Assembly: GCA_024640225.1 (NCBI GenBank)
Contig: JAHEFK010000005.1
Span: forward strand, 1 to 64,000
Reading direction: 5' to 3'
DNA: 64,000 nt
From: Bacteroidota bacterium
GTDB lineage: Bacteria; Bacteroidota; Bacteroidia; Chitinophagales; Chitinophagaceae
Shown: positions 8,509 to 18,297 of the stretch, one piece after another
Layout of the letters: every line of letters starts with the position of its first letter
How positions within the stretch are numbered: position 1 is the first letter of the stretch
The notes under the pieces: generated by a model
Database searches by the model: none
Told to the model about the DNA's origin: nothing
Seen by the model: only the letters and a program-made list of their open reading frames with translations
Translations under genes and position numbers: made by a program

Positions 8509-10377
8509 CTACTTCATGGCATTTTTATTCAAGTCATTTCTATATACTTGAATAAACGATTGTAAATGCTTTAATAGAGCCTCTTTCTGCTTATGCTGTA
8601 TGGGTTGTAGGCAGGCACTATCCACACGTTTATTAAAAAGATACTGATCCCTCTCTTGAATCCATTTTAAAACAAAATCATTTTCAACCCATACATATTG
8701 TTGATTAAAATAAGTAATAGCAAATGGATGAGGATTATGAAAAATTGAATTCCCTAAAGCATAAAACGGCTTTGGATAATGCAAATAATCTAACACACTA
8801 GGGAGAATATCAATTTGTTGGGTAACCCCTGCATATCGACCTTTTAAGTTTGTATCCCGGGGCGCATAGTACACTATTGGAATACTATACTGACCAATTT
8901 CTGATCGATAGTAAGAATGCGCACTTAAGGGTGAAGTATGATCGGCTGTAATTACAAACAAGGTATTTGCATACCACGCTTGTTGAGCTGCCGCTTTAAA
9001 AAATTGCCGAAGGGCGAAATCTGTATAGGCTACAGCCTGATGGGCAGGAAGCGCCCCCACTGGTAATTTATTTTTTAATGAATCGGGAACCGCATAAGGT
9101 GGATGAGAACTTAATGTGAAAACACCACTGACAAAAGGTTGTTTTACGTTATTGAGTTCTTTTACAACGCGTTGTAAAAAAGGCGCATCCCAAATTCCCC
9201 AATTACCATCATAATCGGCTTCATGATCATACTCTGTTCTACCAAAATATTTTTGAAATCCGGCAGCAGCTGTATATACATCAAAACTCATAGTGCCATT
9301 GGTACCACCATGAAAAAAAATGGAACTATAGCCTAGAGGGGCAAGTAAATTAGCAAAAGAAGGCATGCTATTGGTACTATAAGGCGAAACGGAAATAGCC
9401 TCATCCATCAAAGAGGGCATACCCGATAACACTGCTGGTATGCCTTCTGCAGAATGTAATCCATTGGCAAAGGCATTATTACAAAGCAAACCTTGTTGCA
9501 TAAGGGAATCTAGAAAAGGCGTATAGCTAGGTGCTTGTCCCAAAGCGGTAAACTCTTTAGAAAAGCTCTCTAACATAATAACTACCACATTCATTTTTTG
9601 AAAGCTTCCAGTTGCATAATTTTTGTGCGTATTAACGTCTGCTTGTGCAGCAGCTATATTCTTGTATGCAGGTGTTTCTAAAAATTGATTTTGTAATGTA
9701 GTGATAATACTAAAAGGCGTATTGATCACCAAAGGCACCTCTTTATTATTAACTACTTGCACCGCATTGCGCACACCAATGGGCACATATTGCAAACCGC
9801 CTCTTATAGCTATTAATGCTATACCGCTTATCCAAACTAGATGAAATGCTATACTCAAAATCTTTTGATACACCGATTTATAAACTAATGGTACTATTGC
9901 TTTCGACCATTGTTTATTGATGCTATAAAACATATAAACGATAGCACTATAGGCAACAAGAATATACCAATAGTCTTTAAATAAACCGGGAAGAATAGAT
10001 AAAGAATCGCCTTTGCGCGTGAAAAATAAAAGCACATCCGCAGTTGCTCTTTTAAAATTAAATTGAAAATAAATCCAATCCGAAAATTCAAAAGCAAAGG
10101 CTATACTATTGATGGCTACAAATAAATAAAACGCATACCTAAACCAAATTGGCTTCAAATGCAACAACAAGAGTCCTACCATAAAATAGAGGACATTCAA
10201 TGCCATGATGGCACTTAGATCATAGCGCACTGCATACCCACAAATTTTAAGGAACGATAAGCAACTAAGATCCTTAAAACTGTTATGATTAATAGTGAAA
10301 AACACCACTCTACTTATTGCAAAAATTGCAAGAAGCAAAAGAAGTTGTTTAGTATAAAGTCGAAGTAAGGTTTTCAA
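8509..10377 (-). CDS. LtaS-like sulfatase-fold transferase (phosphoglycerol/phosphoethanolamine type)
   Basis: A 622-residue inner-membrane enzyme with about five N-terminal membrane helices followed by a periplasmic sulfatase-fold domain. Seen: the metal-site start VVVIMLESFSKEF near 263, the probable nucleophile serine in GLHSAEGIPAVLSG near 305, and the late metal motif ITADHTS near 477. Lipoteichoic acid is not expected in a Gram-negative cell, so transfer of phosphoglycerol or phosphoethanolamine to a periplasmic glycan or lipid is inferred. The start is TTG at 10377: an in-frame stop lies four codons upstream, no ATG is nearby, and the start is followed by a typical hydrophobic N-terminus. 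Confidence 0.85.
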   Translation of the reverse strand: MKTLLRLYTKQLLLLLAIFAISRVVFFTINHNSFKDLSCLSFLKICGYAVRYDLSAIMALNVLYFMVGLLLLHLKPIWFRYAFYLFVAINSIAFAFEFSDWIYFQFNFKRATADVLLFFTRKGDSLSILPGLFKDYWYILVAYSAIVYMFYSINKQWSKAIVPLVYKSVYQKILSIAFHLVWISGIALIAIRGGLQYVPIGVRNAVQVVNNKEVPLVINTPFSIITTLQNQFLETPAYKNIAAAQADVNTHKNYATGSFQKMNVVVIMLESFSKEFTALGQAPSYTPFLDSLMQQGLLCNNAFANGLHSAEGIPAVLSGMPSLMDEAISVSPYSTNSMPSFANLLAPLGYSSIFFHGGTNGTMSFDVYTAAAGFQKYFGRTEYDHEADYDGNWGIWDAPFLQRVVKELNNVKQPFVSGVFTLSSHPPYAVPDSLKNKLPVGALPAHQAVAYTDFALRQFFKAAAQQAWYANTLFVITADHTSPLSAHSYYRSEIGQYSIPIVYYAPRDTNLKGRYAGVTQQIDILPSVLDYLHYPKPFYALGNSIFHNPHPFAITYFNQQYVWVENDFVLKWIQERDQYLFNKRVDSACLQPIQHKQKEALLKHLQSFIQVYRNDLNKNAMK

Positions 10378-10396
10378 TACAAAGGAGATTTAACAA

Positions 10397-10422
10397 ATAG
10401 ACCACTCAATTGAGTGGTCTAT
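10397..10422 (-). terminator. probable terminator of the ribonucleotide reductase gene (26-nt perfect palindrome)
   Basis: A fully self-complementary sequence (ATAGACCACTCAA and its complement, centre AATT) lies 21 nt after the nrdJ stop and is followed on the minus strand by a short T-rich stretch. Position suggests a terminator. A protein-binding palindrome upstream of the next gene is the alternative. Confidence 0.6.
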
Positions 10423-10443
10423 AACGTTAAGGATTAGTTGATA

Positions 10444-13400
10444 TTAGCTGCATCCAGTGGTAGTTCCACAATTAGGACACATATAGCAAGTGCCATTACG
10501 TAAAGTAATATTACCACACTGACGACATGCTGGTGCATCTGCACTAGTACCCATGAGCTTTTTAGTATCGGCACTGTTTACAGCCATAGCTGCGGCAGCT
10601 ACTGGTTTTGGCGCTACTGCTTTTACGGTTTCGTTGGTAGCAGCAGGTGCTGTAATGCGTACTTGTGATAGTTCTTGGTTTGCTTGATCTAATTTACTCA
10701 CATGCTCTGGATCTAATACATGTACTAAATCATCTCTATCTAAGTATTCATATGCCAATACTCTGAAGATATAATCTAATACAGAGGTAGCGCTTTTAAT
10801 ATTTGGATGATCTACCATTCCCGCTGGCTCAAAGCGCGTGAAGATAAATTTATCTACAAACTCTTCTAAAGGAACACCATATTGTAAACCAACAGATACG
10901 GCAACAGCAAAGCTATTTAATAAGCTACGCATGGTTGCTCCTTCTTTAGCCATGTCAATAAAGATTTCACCTAAAGTACCATCTTTGTATTCTCCTGTGC
11001 GTAAGAATAAAGCTTGACCACCAACTTTGCTTTTAATAGTATAGCCATGGCGTTTAGCAGGCAATTGTTTACGCTCAATAATTCTACTTAATTGACGTTT
11101 CAAAGTAGTATCTGGACTATCTTGTACACGCTTGTTTACTTCTTCTAATAACTCATCAATAGTTAATTTTCCTAAGTCAACAATATTTGAATTCAGTGCG
11201 CTTTCTTCTGTTGCAGCACCTTCGTCTTTTTTCTTTTTATCACTTTTGTTGCTAAGTGGTTGACTCAATTTAGAACCATCACGATACAAAGCACATGCTT
11301 TCAATCCTAATTCCCAACTTAATTGATAGCAATCTTTAATCTCATCAATCACCGCTTCATTTGGAAGGTTGATAGTTTTAGAAATTGCACCAGAGATGAA
11401 TGGTTGTACAGCTGCCATCATACGAATATGACCGTGTGCATGAATATAGCGTTCGCCTTTTTTACCACATTTGTTAGCACAATCAAAAACAGATAAGTGT
11501 TCTTCTTTTAAGAAAGGTGCTCCTTCAATTGTCATTGTTCCGCATACGTAATCGTTTGCTGCATCTATTTCCTCATCTGTGTATCCTAATGATTCTAATA
11601 GATTAAAACTCATATCGTAGTATTCTTCAGGCTTAAATCCAAGGCGTTGCAAACACTCTTCACCTAAGTTGTATACGTTAAATACAAATCCAATTTCAAA
11701 TGCGCTTTCTACTGCTGCATCTAATTTTTTAATCTCCTCAGCAATAAATCCTTTTTCACTCAAGGTTTGGTGATTGATAAACGGAGCGCCATCGAAACTT
11801 GCATGTCCTTTTGCATATTTTACAATAGCATCGGTTTGCTCTTCGCTATAGCCTAATTTAGTTAGTGCTGTAGGAATTGATTGGTTGATGATTTTGAAAT
11901 AACCACCACCAGAAAGTTTTTTGAATTTCACTAAAGCAAAATCTGGTTCAATACCGGTAGTATCGCAATCCATTACTAAACCAATAGTTCCAGTAGGTGC
12001 AATTACTGTTGCTTGTGCATTTCTATAACCATATTTTTCGCCATACATTACAGCATCATCCCATGCTTTAGTAGCTGATTGCAATAAATAATCTGGACAA
12101 TATTTTGCATTGATACCTGCTGGTTTAATTTCTAAGCCTTCATAAGCATCTGCTGCATCATATGCTGCTGCACGATGATTTCTCATTACGCGCAACATGT
12201 GTTCTCTATTTTCTTTAAAACGAGGGAAAGCACCTAAGGCTTGTGCCATCTCTGCTGAAGTTTTGTAAGCAATACCGTTCATGATAGCAGAAATAGATGC
12301 TGCAATAGCACGACCTTCTTCACTATCATATGCAATACCACTCACCATCAACATAGAACCTAAATTAGCATAACCTAGGCCTAAAGTACGATAGTCATAG
12401 CTCAACTGTGCTACTTCTGGCGAAGGGAATTGCGCCATTAATACAGAGATTTCTAAAACAACAGTCCATAAACGAGCCATGTATTCAAAACCGGCAACAT
12501 CAAATTTACTTGTTGCTTCATCAAAGAATCGACGTAGATTTAAAGACGCCAAGTTGCATGCTGTGTTGTCCAAGAACATATACTCAGAGCAAGGATTAGA
12601 AGCTCTAATAGAACCTCCCTCCGGACACGTATGCCACTCGTTGATCGTTGTGTTGTATTGTGTTCCAGGATCAGCACAACGCCAAGCAGAATAAGCAATT
12701 TTATCCCATAATTGACGTGCTGGAATTTTCTTCATTACTTTACCATCGCTTCTACCGGTCATTTCCCAATCTTCGTTATTTGCTAAACGACGGAAAAATT
12801 CATTAGGTATACGTACAGAGTTATTCGAATTTTGACCCGATACTGTTTTGTAAGCTTCGCCTTCGTAATCAGAAGCATAGCCAGCTGCTATAAGCGCTGC
12901 TACTTTCTTTTCTTCTTCTACTTTCCAATCGATGAAATCGATAATTTCTGGGTGATCTAAATCTAAACACACCATTTTAGCAGCACGACGTGTAGTACCA
13001 CCACTTTTAATAGCACCTGCAGCACGGTCACCTATTTTCAAGAAGCTCATTAAACCACTTGAAGTACCACCACCACTTAATTTTTCACCTTCTGCACGGA
13101 TATTAGAATAGTTGGTACCTACACCAGAACCATATTTAAAAATTCTTGCTTCACGTACCCACAAATCCATAATACCACCTTCGTTCACTAAATCATCGTC
13201 AACACTTAAGATAAAACATGCGTGAGGTTGAGGACGCTCATAGGCATTTTTAGAACGCTCTAGATTTCCAGTAATTGGATCTACGTAAAAGTGACCTTGC
13301 GCTTTTCCGTTGATGCCATAACTATTATACAAACCTGTATTAAACCACTGTGGTGAATTTGGTGCGCAGCTCTGCATCAAAATACTATATACTAACTCAT

Positions 13401-13761
13401 CATAAAAAACTTGTGCGTCTTTTTCTGATGCGAAATATCCATATTGATAACCCCAGGTTCTCCAACAATCTGCTAAACGATGTGCCACTTGTTTTACAGA
13501 AGTTTCTCTACCGAGAGAACCGTCTGCTTGAGGAACACCTGCTTTTCTAAAATATTTTTGTGCTAAAATATCGGTAGCAATTTGAGACCAATGCGAAGGC
13601 ACTTCTACATCTGTCATCTCAAATACTTTTTCTCCGTTTGGATTTCTAATTACCGATGTTCTATAATCATAGGTAAATTGTTCGTAAGGTGTTTGACTAT
13701 CGCTGGTGTAGTGACGATTAAATGCCAAACCTTTGTTTGCTTTTTGTTTTGCTGCCTTCAT
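10444..13761 (-). CDS. nrdJ: adenosylcobalamin-dependent ribonucleotide reductase (class II)
   Basis: Reduces ribonucleotides to deoxyribonucleotides using coenzyme B12 to make the radical. The 1,105-residue protein shows the substrate-site region SCAPNSPQWFNTGLY near 130, the active-site motif NPCSE near 390 followed by DNTACNLASLNL, and the loop PTGTIGLVMDCDTTGIEPDFA. The C-terminus is a four-cysteine zinc ribbon (CRQCG...CPNCG, about 1083-1100) typical of this long NrdJ type. The ATG at 13761 fits. It implies a need for cobalamin; no B12 biosynthesis gene and no cobalamin riboswitch is visible here. A hairpin at 10397-10422 probably ends the transcript. Confidence 0.96.
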   Translation of the reverse strand: MKAAKQKANKGLAFNRHYTSDSQTPYEQFTYDYRTSVIRNPNGEKVFEMTDVEVPSHWSQIATDILAQKYFRKAGVPQADGSLGRETSVKQVAHRLADCWRTWGYQYGYFASEKDAQVFYDELVYSILMQSCAPNSPQWFNTGLYNSYGINGKAQGHFYVDPITGNLERSKNAYERPQPHACFILSVDDDLVNEGGIMDLWVREARIFKYGSGVGTNYSNIRAEGEKLSGGGTSSGLMSFLKIGDRAAGAIKSGGTTRRAAKMVCLDLDHPEIIDFIDWKVEEEKKVAALIAAGYASDYEGEAYKTVSGQNSNNSVRIPNEFFRRLANNEDWEMTGRSDGKVMKKIPARQLWDKIAYSAWRCADPGTQYNTTINEWHTCPEGGSIRASNPCSEYMFLDNTACNLASLNLRRFFDEATSKFDVAGFEYMARLWTVVLEISVLMAQFPSPEVAQLSYDYRTLGLGYANLGSMLMVSGIAYDSEEGRAIAASISAIMNGIAYKTSAEMAQALGAFPRFKENREHMLRVMRNHRAAAYDAADAYEGLEIKPAGINAKYCPDYLLQSATKAWDDAVMYGEKYGYRNAQATVIAPTGTIGLVMDCDTTGIEPDFALVKFKKLSGGGYFKIINQSIPTALTKLGYSEEQTDAIVKYAKGHASFDGAPFINHQTLSEKGFIAEEIKKLDAAVESAFEIGFVFNVYNLGEECLQRLGFKPEEYYDMSFNLLESLGYTDEEIDAANDYVCGTMTIEGAPFLKEEHLSVFDCANKCGKKGERYIHAHGHIRMMAAVQPFISGAISKTINLPNEAVIDEIKDCYQLSWELGLKACALYRDGSKLSQPLSNKSDKKKKDEGAATEESALNSNIVDLGKLTIDELLEEVNKRVQDSPDTTLKRQLSRIIERKQLPAKRHGYTIKSKVGGQALFLRTGEYKDGTLGEIFIDMAKEGATMRSLLNSFAVAVSVGLQYGVPLEEFVDKFIFTRFEPAGMVDHPNIKSATSVLDYIFRVLAYEYLDRDDLVHVLDPEHVSKLDQANQELSQVRITAPAATNETVKAVAPKPVAAAAMAVNSADTKKLMGTSADAPACRQCGNITLRNGTCYMCPNCGTTTGCS

Positions 13762-14062
13762 AAATTCTATGGGTTGAGTGGGTTTGTTATTTTTAATGTT
13801 CCTTTTACTAAAAACTAATTTTTAGGAGGAAGTAACGAAATTATCTAAAAGAAAAATTTGATGCAACTAATTTTATTCAGATACCTGTGGATAACATTTT
13901 CTTTTCTTTACAGGCTTGCATTTAGCTTTTTTCACAAAAAAAGACTTGTTTTTTTCAATAAAATTTATATATTAATTTATACATGCAATTGATATAAATT
14001 TGGAATATTATTTAAACAAAAAAGGGAGGCCTAAGCCTCCCTTTATATCGATTTTATTGGTA
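13762..14062. other. 301-base intergenic region between nrdJ and the T9SS cargo gene
   Basis: Very AT-rich. It must hold the nrdJ promoter (minus strand) on its left side and contains the terminator of the T9SS cargo gene at 14021-14044 on its right. I see no ORF with coding character, no NrdR-box-like pair and no cobalamin riboswitch features. Confidence 0.6.
14021..14044 (-). terminator. intrinsic terminator of the T9SS cargo gene
   Basis: Stem AAAGGGAGGC / GCCTCCCTTT with a CTAA loop, followed on the minus strand by a T run. It lies 18 nt beyond the stop of the GEVED/T9SS gene. Confidence 0.88.
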
Positions 14063-17000
14063 TTATTCTTTAGTAATTTTTCTAAGCATTTTTTGTCCAT
14101 CTGCATTAATTTCAACAAAATACAAACCACTCGCAAAGCCTGCTAAAGAAAGCTCTTGGTTGAATTGCATACCTACTTGTTCAAATTCTTGCTGACGAAC
14201 TACTTGTCCAGTAGCTGTTGTAATTTTCAATGCTAATTTATTAATAAACTCAGCTGCTTGAATAGCTACTGTGAATTTATCAGCTGTAGGATTTGGGTAA
14301 ACTAATGCTTCTGAAATATTTGCAGTTTGTTGAATACCTGCTGGGCTTGCTCTTCTTAAGATCACCATATAATCTTCTGTCTCACCAGACACATAAGAAC
14401 CACAACCTAAATCTGATGCATTATTAGTTGATAAATCATTATTCAACACAATACGCATACCCGTTGGTTTGTTTGCAATAAGCACATAAGGAACATGGAA
14501 TGAACCTGTAATGTAAAAATTAGAAGCTGTTGTAGTGCCTGACCAAATTTTCTCTGAAGGCTCATACGTTAAGCTATTATTGTAATCTATAAATGCAGTT
14601 ACTTTTGCATCTGCATGAATAGCCGTTTTCATAGTATGATACACTTCGATTCTGTACGTAGAATCTGCCATTAATTCGATGGGTGTAATATACGTATTGT
14701 CGGTACGCTGACGAATAGCAGATGGATTTTTAACATGTGGTCCACCTGTATTGAGGATGAAATTGTATACACGGAAAGCTCCTATGTCACTGGAGTCTAA
14801 ATCACTCAAGGTAGCTTGATTTAAGCAATAACATTTGTAAGGTAAAACCGTATTTACAAACAACATATTAGAATACGTAGTATCGTTAGTATTAGCGCAA
14901 ATAATTCTCAATTTATAGTAATTTGGATATTGCACCAACATTGTCATCGTATCTCTATTCAATGAGTTAGGTACTGGACCCCAATTGATTTGATCATACG
15001 AATACATCCATTCAGTAATCAATCCAGATTTGAATTTAGTATGGGTAGTATCGCATAAAAATACGGTATAGCCCGGACAAGCAGCCGTATCGGAAACGGT
15101 AGCAAAACCTGGATCTGGAGCGCCTGTACAAGGAGGGTAATTAATATTAACTAAATAATCTTCTGTTTCTCCATAAGTAGTATACGTTCCACATGGGTTG
15201 ATAGCTGCAACGGTAGGTGCTTGTAAAATTACACGCATACCCGTAATACCGATCGGTGCATTCGCAGGAATCGTCATGGTGTCACCAACGGTAGGTGTTG
15301 TAGAAGATGTGTTTTTTTGGAATATTTTCTCAGTAGGTTCAAACACACCATTTTGGTTCATATCAATCCATATTGCACCGGATGCATTGAACGTAGGCGT
15401 TAACCATGATGTATAGTTTAGGATTTGTGTTAGTTGGAATAAATAGTTTTTCTCTTTGTATAAAGGAGTAATAGGGTTTAAATTAGTGAAGTTGGTATAG
15501 CCATTTGTAGCACTTGTATTACTCAATGTAGGCGTACCTGTTCCATTATTCAACATCACCACACTTGTTGCTTGATCCGTAATTTTTACATTTCCTATGT
15601 CAACATATAAATTAGAAGAAGGTGCAGAATTACAATAGCAAGTATAAAAAGGTGCTAAAGCAATTAATTTAACCACGGTAGTATCTGCTAAATTAGAATT
15701 GGTACAGGTTACTATGCATCTAAAATAGGTATTCGCTGCAATAGCTGTTGTAAGCGAAGGTGTTGTGCTACCGGCATTAACCCAAGTCGTTGCATTTGTA
15801 GACTGTTGCCACAAATAGGTTAAGCCTGCTGCTTGAGTAGCACCTACTAAGCTTAAGCTAAAGGTTACATTCGGACAAGGGCTTGCATTGCTAATGGTAC
15901 CTGCAACAGGAGAACCAGCGCAAGGAGTAAGCGGAATAATATTTACTAAATAATCTTCTGTTTCTCCCCATGTATACGTACCACATGGATTAATAAAAGC
16001 AGGTGAGGTTTCTACATTGATTACACGCATAACGGTAGTGCCAGGCGTTGCACCAATTGGCACATTGATGTTGCCGGTTTCGATATGCGGACCCACAACT
16101 GTAGCAGCTGATGCATAGGCTTGTTCGCCAGGATCCGTAAAAGAACCATTTTGGTTGTAGTCGATATAAATTTTAGTACTATTCGAATAGTTACCACCAC
16201 ATGTTCCAATTTGAACAGAGAAAGGGTAAGCAGTGCCTTGTAATACTTGAGCAGCCGCAACTGTAGTGGTATAGTTTGAATAGCCATTGATAATACTACC
16301 AGGACCTGGCGCCAAAGTAGTACAAGTACTCGAATTATTGATACCGCCAAAGGTTACATTCAAAATCTCTTCATCGGCAGTAGAGGTAGCATTCGACAAA
16401 CAATAGCATGCTGTAAAGGAGTTCACACCAACTGTCACTTGAGCAGAATTGGCAGTAGAACCGCTAGAAGTACAGGTTACAATACAACGATAATCAGTAG
16501 CAGCAGTTTGACCTACAATCGATGCTGCAGCAGAAGTTGCTCCTGCAATAGTAGCGTTCGTAAATTGCGAATTAGTGATAGCTGTTCCATTTGTCAAATT
16601 CGTCCAAGTACCCATACCTGCTGGAGAATATTGCCATTGGTAGGAAATTCCAGAGGCTAAGGTAGATCCTGTTAAACCCAAAGCAAATGTTTGTGTTGGA
16701 CACACACTAGGCAAAGTAGTAGTTGAGGTGCCTGCGGTTACAGAACCAGAACATGGAGTAGATGCAATAACATTGAAATTATAATCTTCACATTCACCAA
16801 ATGATAAAGTAGTAGCACAATAGTCAGTAATAGCTGGAACGGTAGCAAATCTACACAACACACGCATTCTACGCACACCCGGTACTGCTGTAAATGGAAC
16901 GGTGATGGTAGTGCTGAATACGGTAGTAGCAGAGGTTGGAGACACATATACATCTTCTCCTAAATCCGCAAAACTATTATTACCATTCCAATCAATCCAA

Positions 17001-17335
17001 ACTCTAAATCCTTGCGACCAAGAGCTACCCGCTTGCATGTTTAATGTAATTGTCTGACCTTGAATTTGAGAGCACGTCATGGCACTGTAAAAAATATAGT
17101 TGTTGGTATTTCCATTACAACCCGTATTGTTATTGGTTATATTAGAAGCCCCACCCGTAGTGCTAAAATTATTAATTAAATCTCCTGAAGAACAAGCAAC
17201 GGAAAATGTAGGCCCGCAATAAGGAGCTTGCGCATTTACACGATCAAAAGAAACTATACTAGCGAAAAAAACTAAACTGAACACAAGTTGAGCGGTCAAT
17301 TTCGATAATAAATTATTGGTGTATTGGTTTTTCAT
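14063..17335 (-). CDS. secreted multidomain GEVED protein with T9SS type A sorting domain
   Basis: A 1,090-residue extracellular or surface protein. After a signal peptide (about 1-36, ending RVNAQA) it alternates about four GEVED modules with Ig-like, cysteine-containing spacers. The GEVED signatures are FGECEDYNF, WGETEDYLV, YGETEDYLV and SGETEDYMV, each preceded by a Ca-loop-like stretch such as WIDWNGNNSF or YIDYNQNGSF. The last 80 residues are a T9SS sorting domain (VYPNPTADKFTV ... GLYFVEINADGQKMLRKI). Adhesion or glycan binding is plausible but unproven; no enzyme motif is seen. I start at the ATG at 17335; a TTG at 17347 would add four residues. It ends at a strong terminator and stands alone as a transcription unit. 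Confidence 0.88.
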   Translation of the reverse strand: MKNQYTNNLLSKLTAQLVFSLVFFASIVSFDRVNAQAPYCGPTFSVACSSGDLINNFSTTGGASNITNNNTGCNGNTNNYIFYSAMTCSQIQGQTITLNMQAGSSWSQGFRVWIDWNGNNSFADLGEDVYVSPTSATTVFSTTITVPFTAVPGVRRMRVLCRFATVPAITDYCATTLSFGECEDYNFNVIASTPCSGSVTAGTSTTTLPSVCPTQTFALGLTGSTLASGISYQWQYSPAGMGTWTNLTNGTAITNSQFTNATIAGATSAAASIVGQTAATDYRCIVTCTSSGSTANSAQVTVGVNSFTACYCLSNATSTADEEILNVTFGGINNSSTCTTLAPGPGSIINGYSNYTTTVAAAQVLQGTAYPFSVQIGTCGGNYSNSTKIYIDYNQNGSFTDPGEQAYASAATVVGPHIETGNINVPIGATPGTTVMRVINVETSPAFINPCGTYTWGETEDYLVNIIPLTPCAGSPVAGTISNASPCPNVTFSLSLVGATQAAGLTYLWQQSTNATTWVNAGSTTPSLTTAIAANTYFRCIVTCTNSNLADTTVVKLIALAPFYTCYCNSAPSSNLYVDIGNVKITDQATSVVMLNNGTGTPTLSNTSATNGYTNFTNLNPITPLYKEKNYLFQLTQILNYTSWLTPTFNASGAIWIDMNQNGVFEPTEKIFQKNTSSTTPTVGDTMTIPANAPIGITGMRVILQAPTVAAINPCGTYTTYGETEDYLVNINYPPCTGAPDPGFATVSDTAACPGYTVFLCDTTHTKFKSGLITEWMYSYDQINWGPVPNSLNRDTMTMLVQYPNYYKLRIICANTNDTTYSNMLFVNTVLPYKCYCLNQATLSDLDSSDIGAFRVYNFILNTGGPHVKNPSAIRQRTDNTYITPIELMADSTYRIEVYHTMKTAIHADAKVTAFIDYNNSLTYEPSEKIWSGTTTASNFYITGSFHVPYVLIANKPTGMRIVLNNDLSTNNASDLGCGSYVSGETEDYMVILRRASPAGIQQTANISEALVYPNPTADKFTVAIQAAEFINKLALKITTATGQVVRQQEFEQVGMQFNQELSLAGFASGLYFVEINADGQKMLRKITKE

Positions 17336-17516
17336 ATAAATTATCAATTTAAATGCAATAAGTAATCGGCAATTTAATACAATTTTATGGTAAAAAAAAG
17401 AATTTTAGTCAATTAGATTGCATTTGTTAGATAGACATATCGCAAAATTATTGCGTTGGTAAATGCGAGATTTTAATTTTTTTAAAAAATAATGTACCTT
17501 TCCAAAAAATTTGACC

Positions 17517-17897
17517 ATGCAATTTCCAAGCAATTTAAAGTACACTAAAGATCACGAATGGATTTCTATTGAAGGCAATACGGCTACAGTAGGTATTACC
17601 GAATTTGCTCAACGCGAATTGGGAGATATCGTTTATGTAGACATCCCTTCTGTAGGTAAAGCATTGAATATGAATGATATATTCGGTTCTGTAGAGGCTG
17701 TAAAAACGGTTTCTGATTTATATTTACCCCTAAGCGGTACTGTTACAGAGGTAAATGCTGCTTTGGAAGCAAATCCAGAATTAGTAAACCAAGCACCTTA
17801 CGAAGGTGGTTGGATGGTGAAAATGAACTTATCTAACCTTGACGAAGCAGCTGAATTATTAGACGCTGCTGCATACCAAGCTTTGGTGGGCGCATAA
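17517..17897 (+). CDS. gcvH: glycine cleavage system H protein
   Basis: Lipoyl carrier of the glycine cleavage system, shuttling the aminomethyl group between the P and T proteins. The 126-residue protein has the usual length, the KYTKDHEW start region and the lipoylation lysine K63 in [11 protein letters not shown]. The ATG at 17517 is preferred over a TTG at 17511. gcvP and gcvT are not in the window. The stop overlaps the next ATG by one base (TAATG), so it is translationally coupled to the VanZ-like gene. Confidence 0.96.
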   Translation: MQFPSNLKYTKDHEWISIEGNTATVGITEFAQRELGDIVYVDIPSVGKALNMNDIFGSVEAVKTVSDLYLPLSGTVTEVNAALEANPELVNQAPYEGGWMVKMNLSNLDEAAELLDAAAYQALVGA

Positions 17898-18280
17898 TGC
17901 TGCAACAACTCTTTTTATTCCTACAAAAACGAGCAAAGTCCTTAACTTTTGGGTGGACCTTGCTCGTTTTTTATCTTTGTTTAATGCCGCAAAGAAGAAT
18001 TGCGCATATTCCTATTGTAGGCATTGATAAAGTAGTGCACATCCTATTTTTTGGCATTTTCATGTTTTTACTGCTCTTCAACATGAAAAAAGCAAAATGG
18101 ATAGCATCGTTTTTAATTGCTACTTTTTTTGGTTGTTTTATCGAATTACTTCAATATTATTTTACATCGCTTGGTAGAAGTGGCGATTGGAAAGATATCC
18201 TTGCCGATGCTTTGGGGGCAATAATTTTTGGATATTTGCATTATATACTTGCCAATAAATATAAAAGTCACCAACATTAA
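17897..18280 (+). CDS. VanZ-like family membrane protein
   Basis: A 127-residue membrane protein with about four hydrophobic segments. The arrangement resembles VanZ-like small proteins: an acidic HIPIVGIDKVVHILFFGIF region, then FIELLQYYFTSLGRSGDWKDILADALGA. Members of the family are found near glycine cleavage or teicoplanin-resistance genes, but their activity in Bacteroidota is unknown. It overlaps gcvH by one base and is probably co-transcribed with it. Confidence 0.8.
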   Translation: MLQQLFLFLQKRAKSLTFGWTLLVFYLCLMPQRRIAHIPIVGIDKVVHILFFGIFMFLLLFNMKKAKWIASFLIATFFGCFIELLQYYFTSLGRSGDWKDILADALGAIIFGYLHYILANKYKSHQH

Positions 18281-18297
18281 ATTAGTTTAGGGTTCAA

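Noticed and set aside
13926-13955. A/T hairpin in the nrdJ upstream region
   Set aside because: Only A-T pairs next to homopolymer runs; expected by chance in such DNA.
13762-14020. Cobalamin riboswitch upstream of nrdJ
   Set aside because: No B12-box-like core or suitable multi-stem structure could be seen in the AT-rich spacer.
16021-16350. 109-codon minus-strand frame in another phase of the T9SS cargo gene
   Set aside because: It overlaps the long GEVED protein frame, is Leu/Val-rich as expected of a shifted frame, and has no independent evidence.
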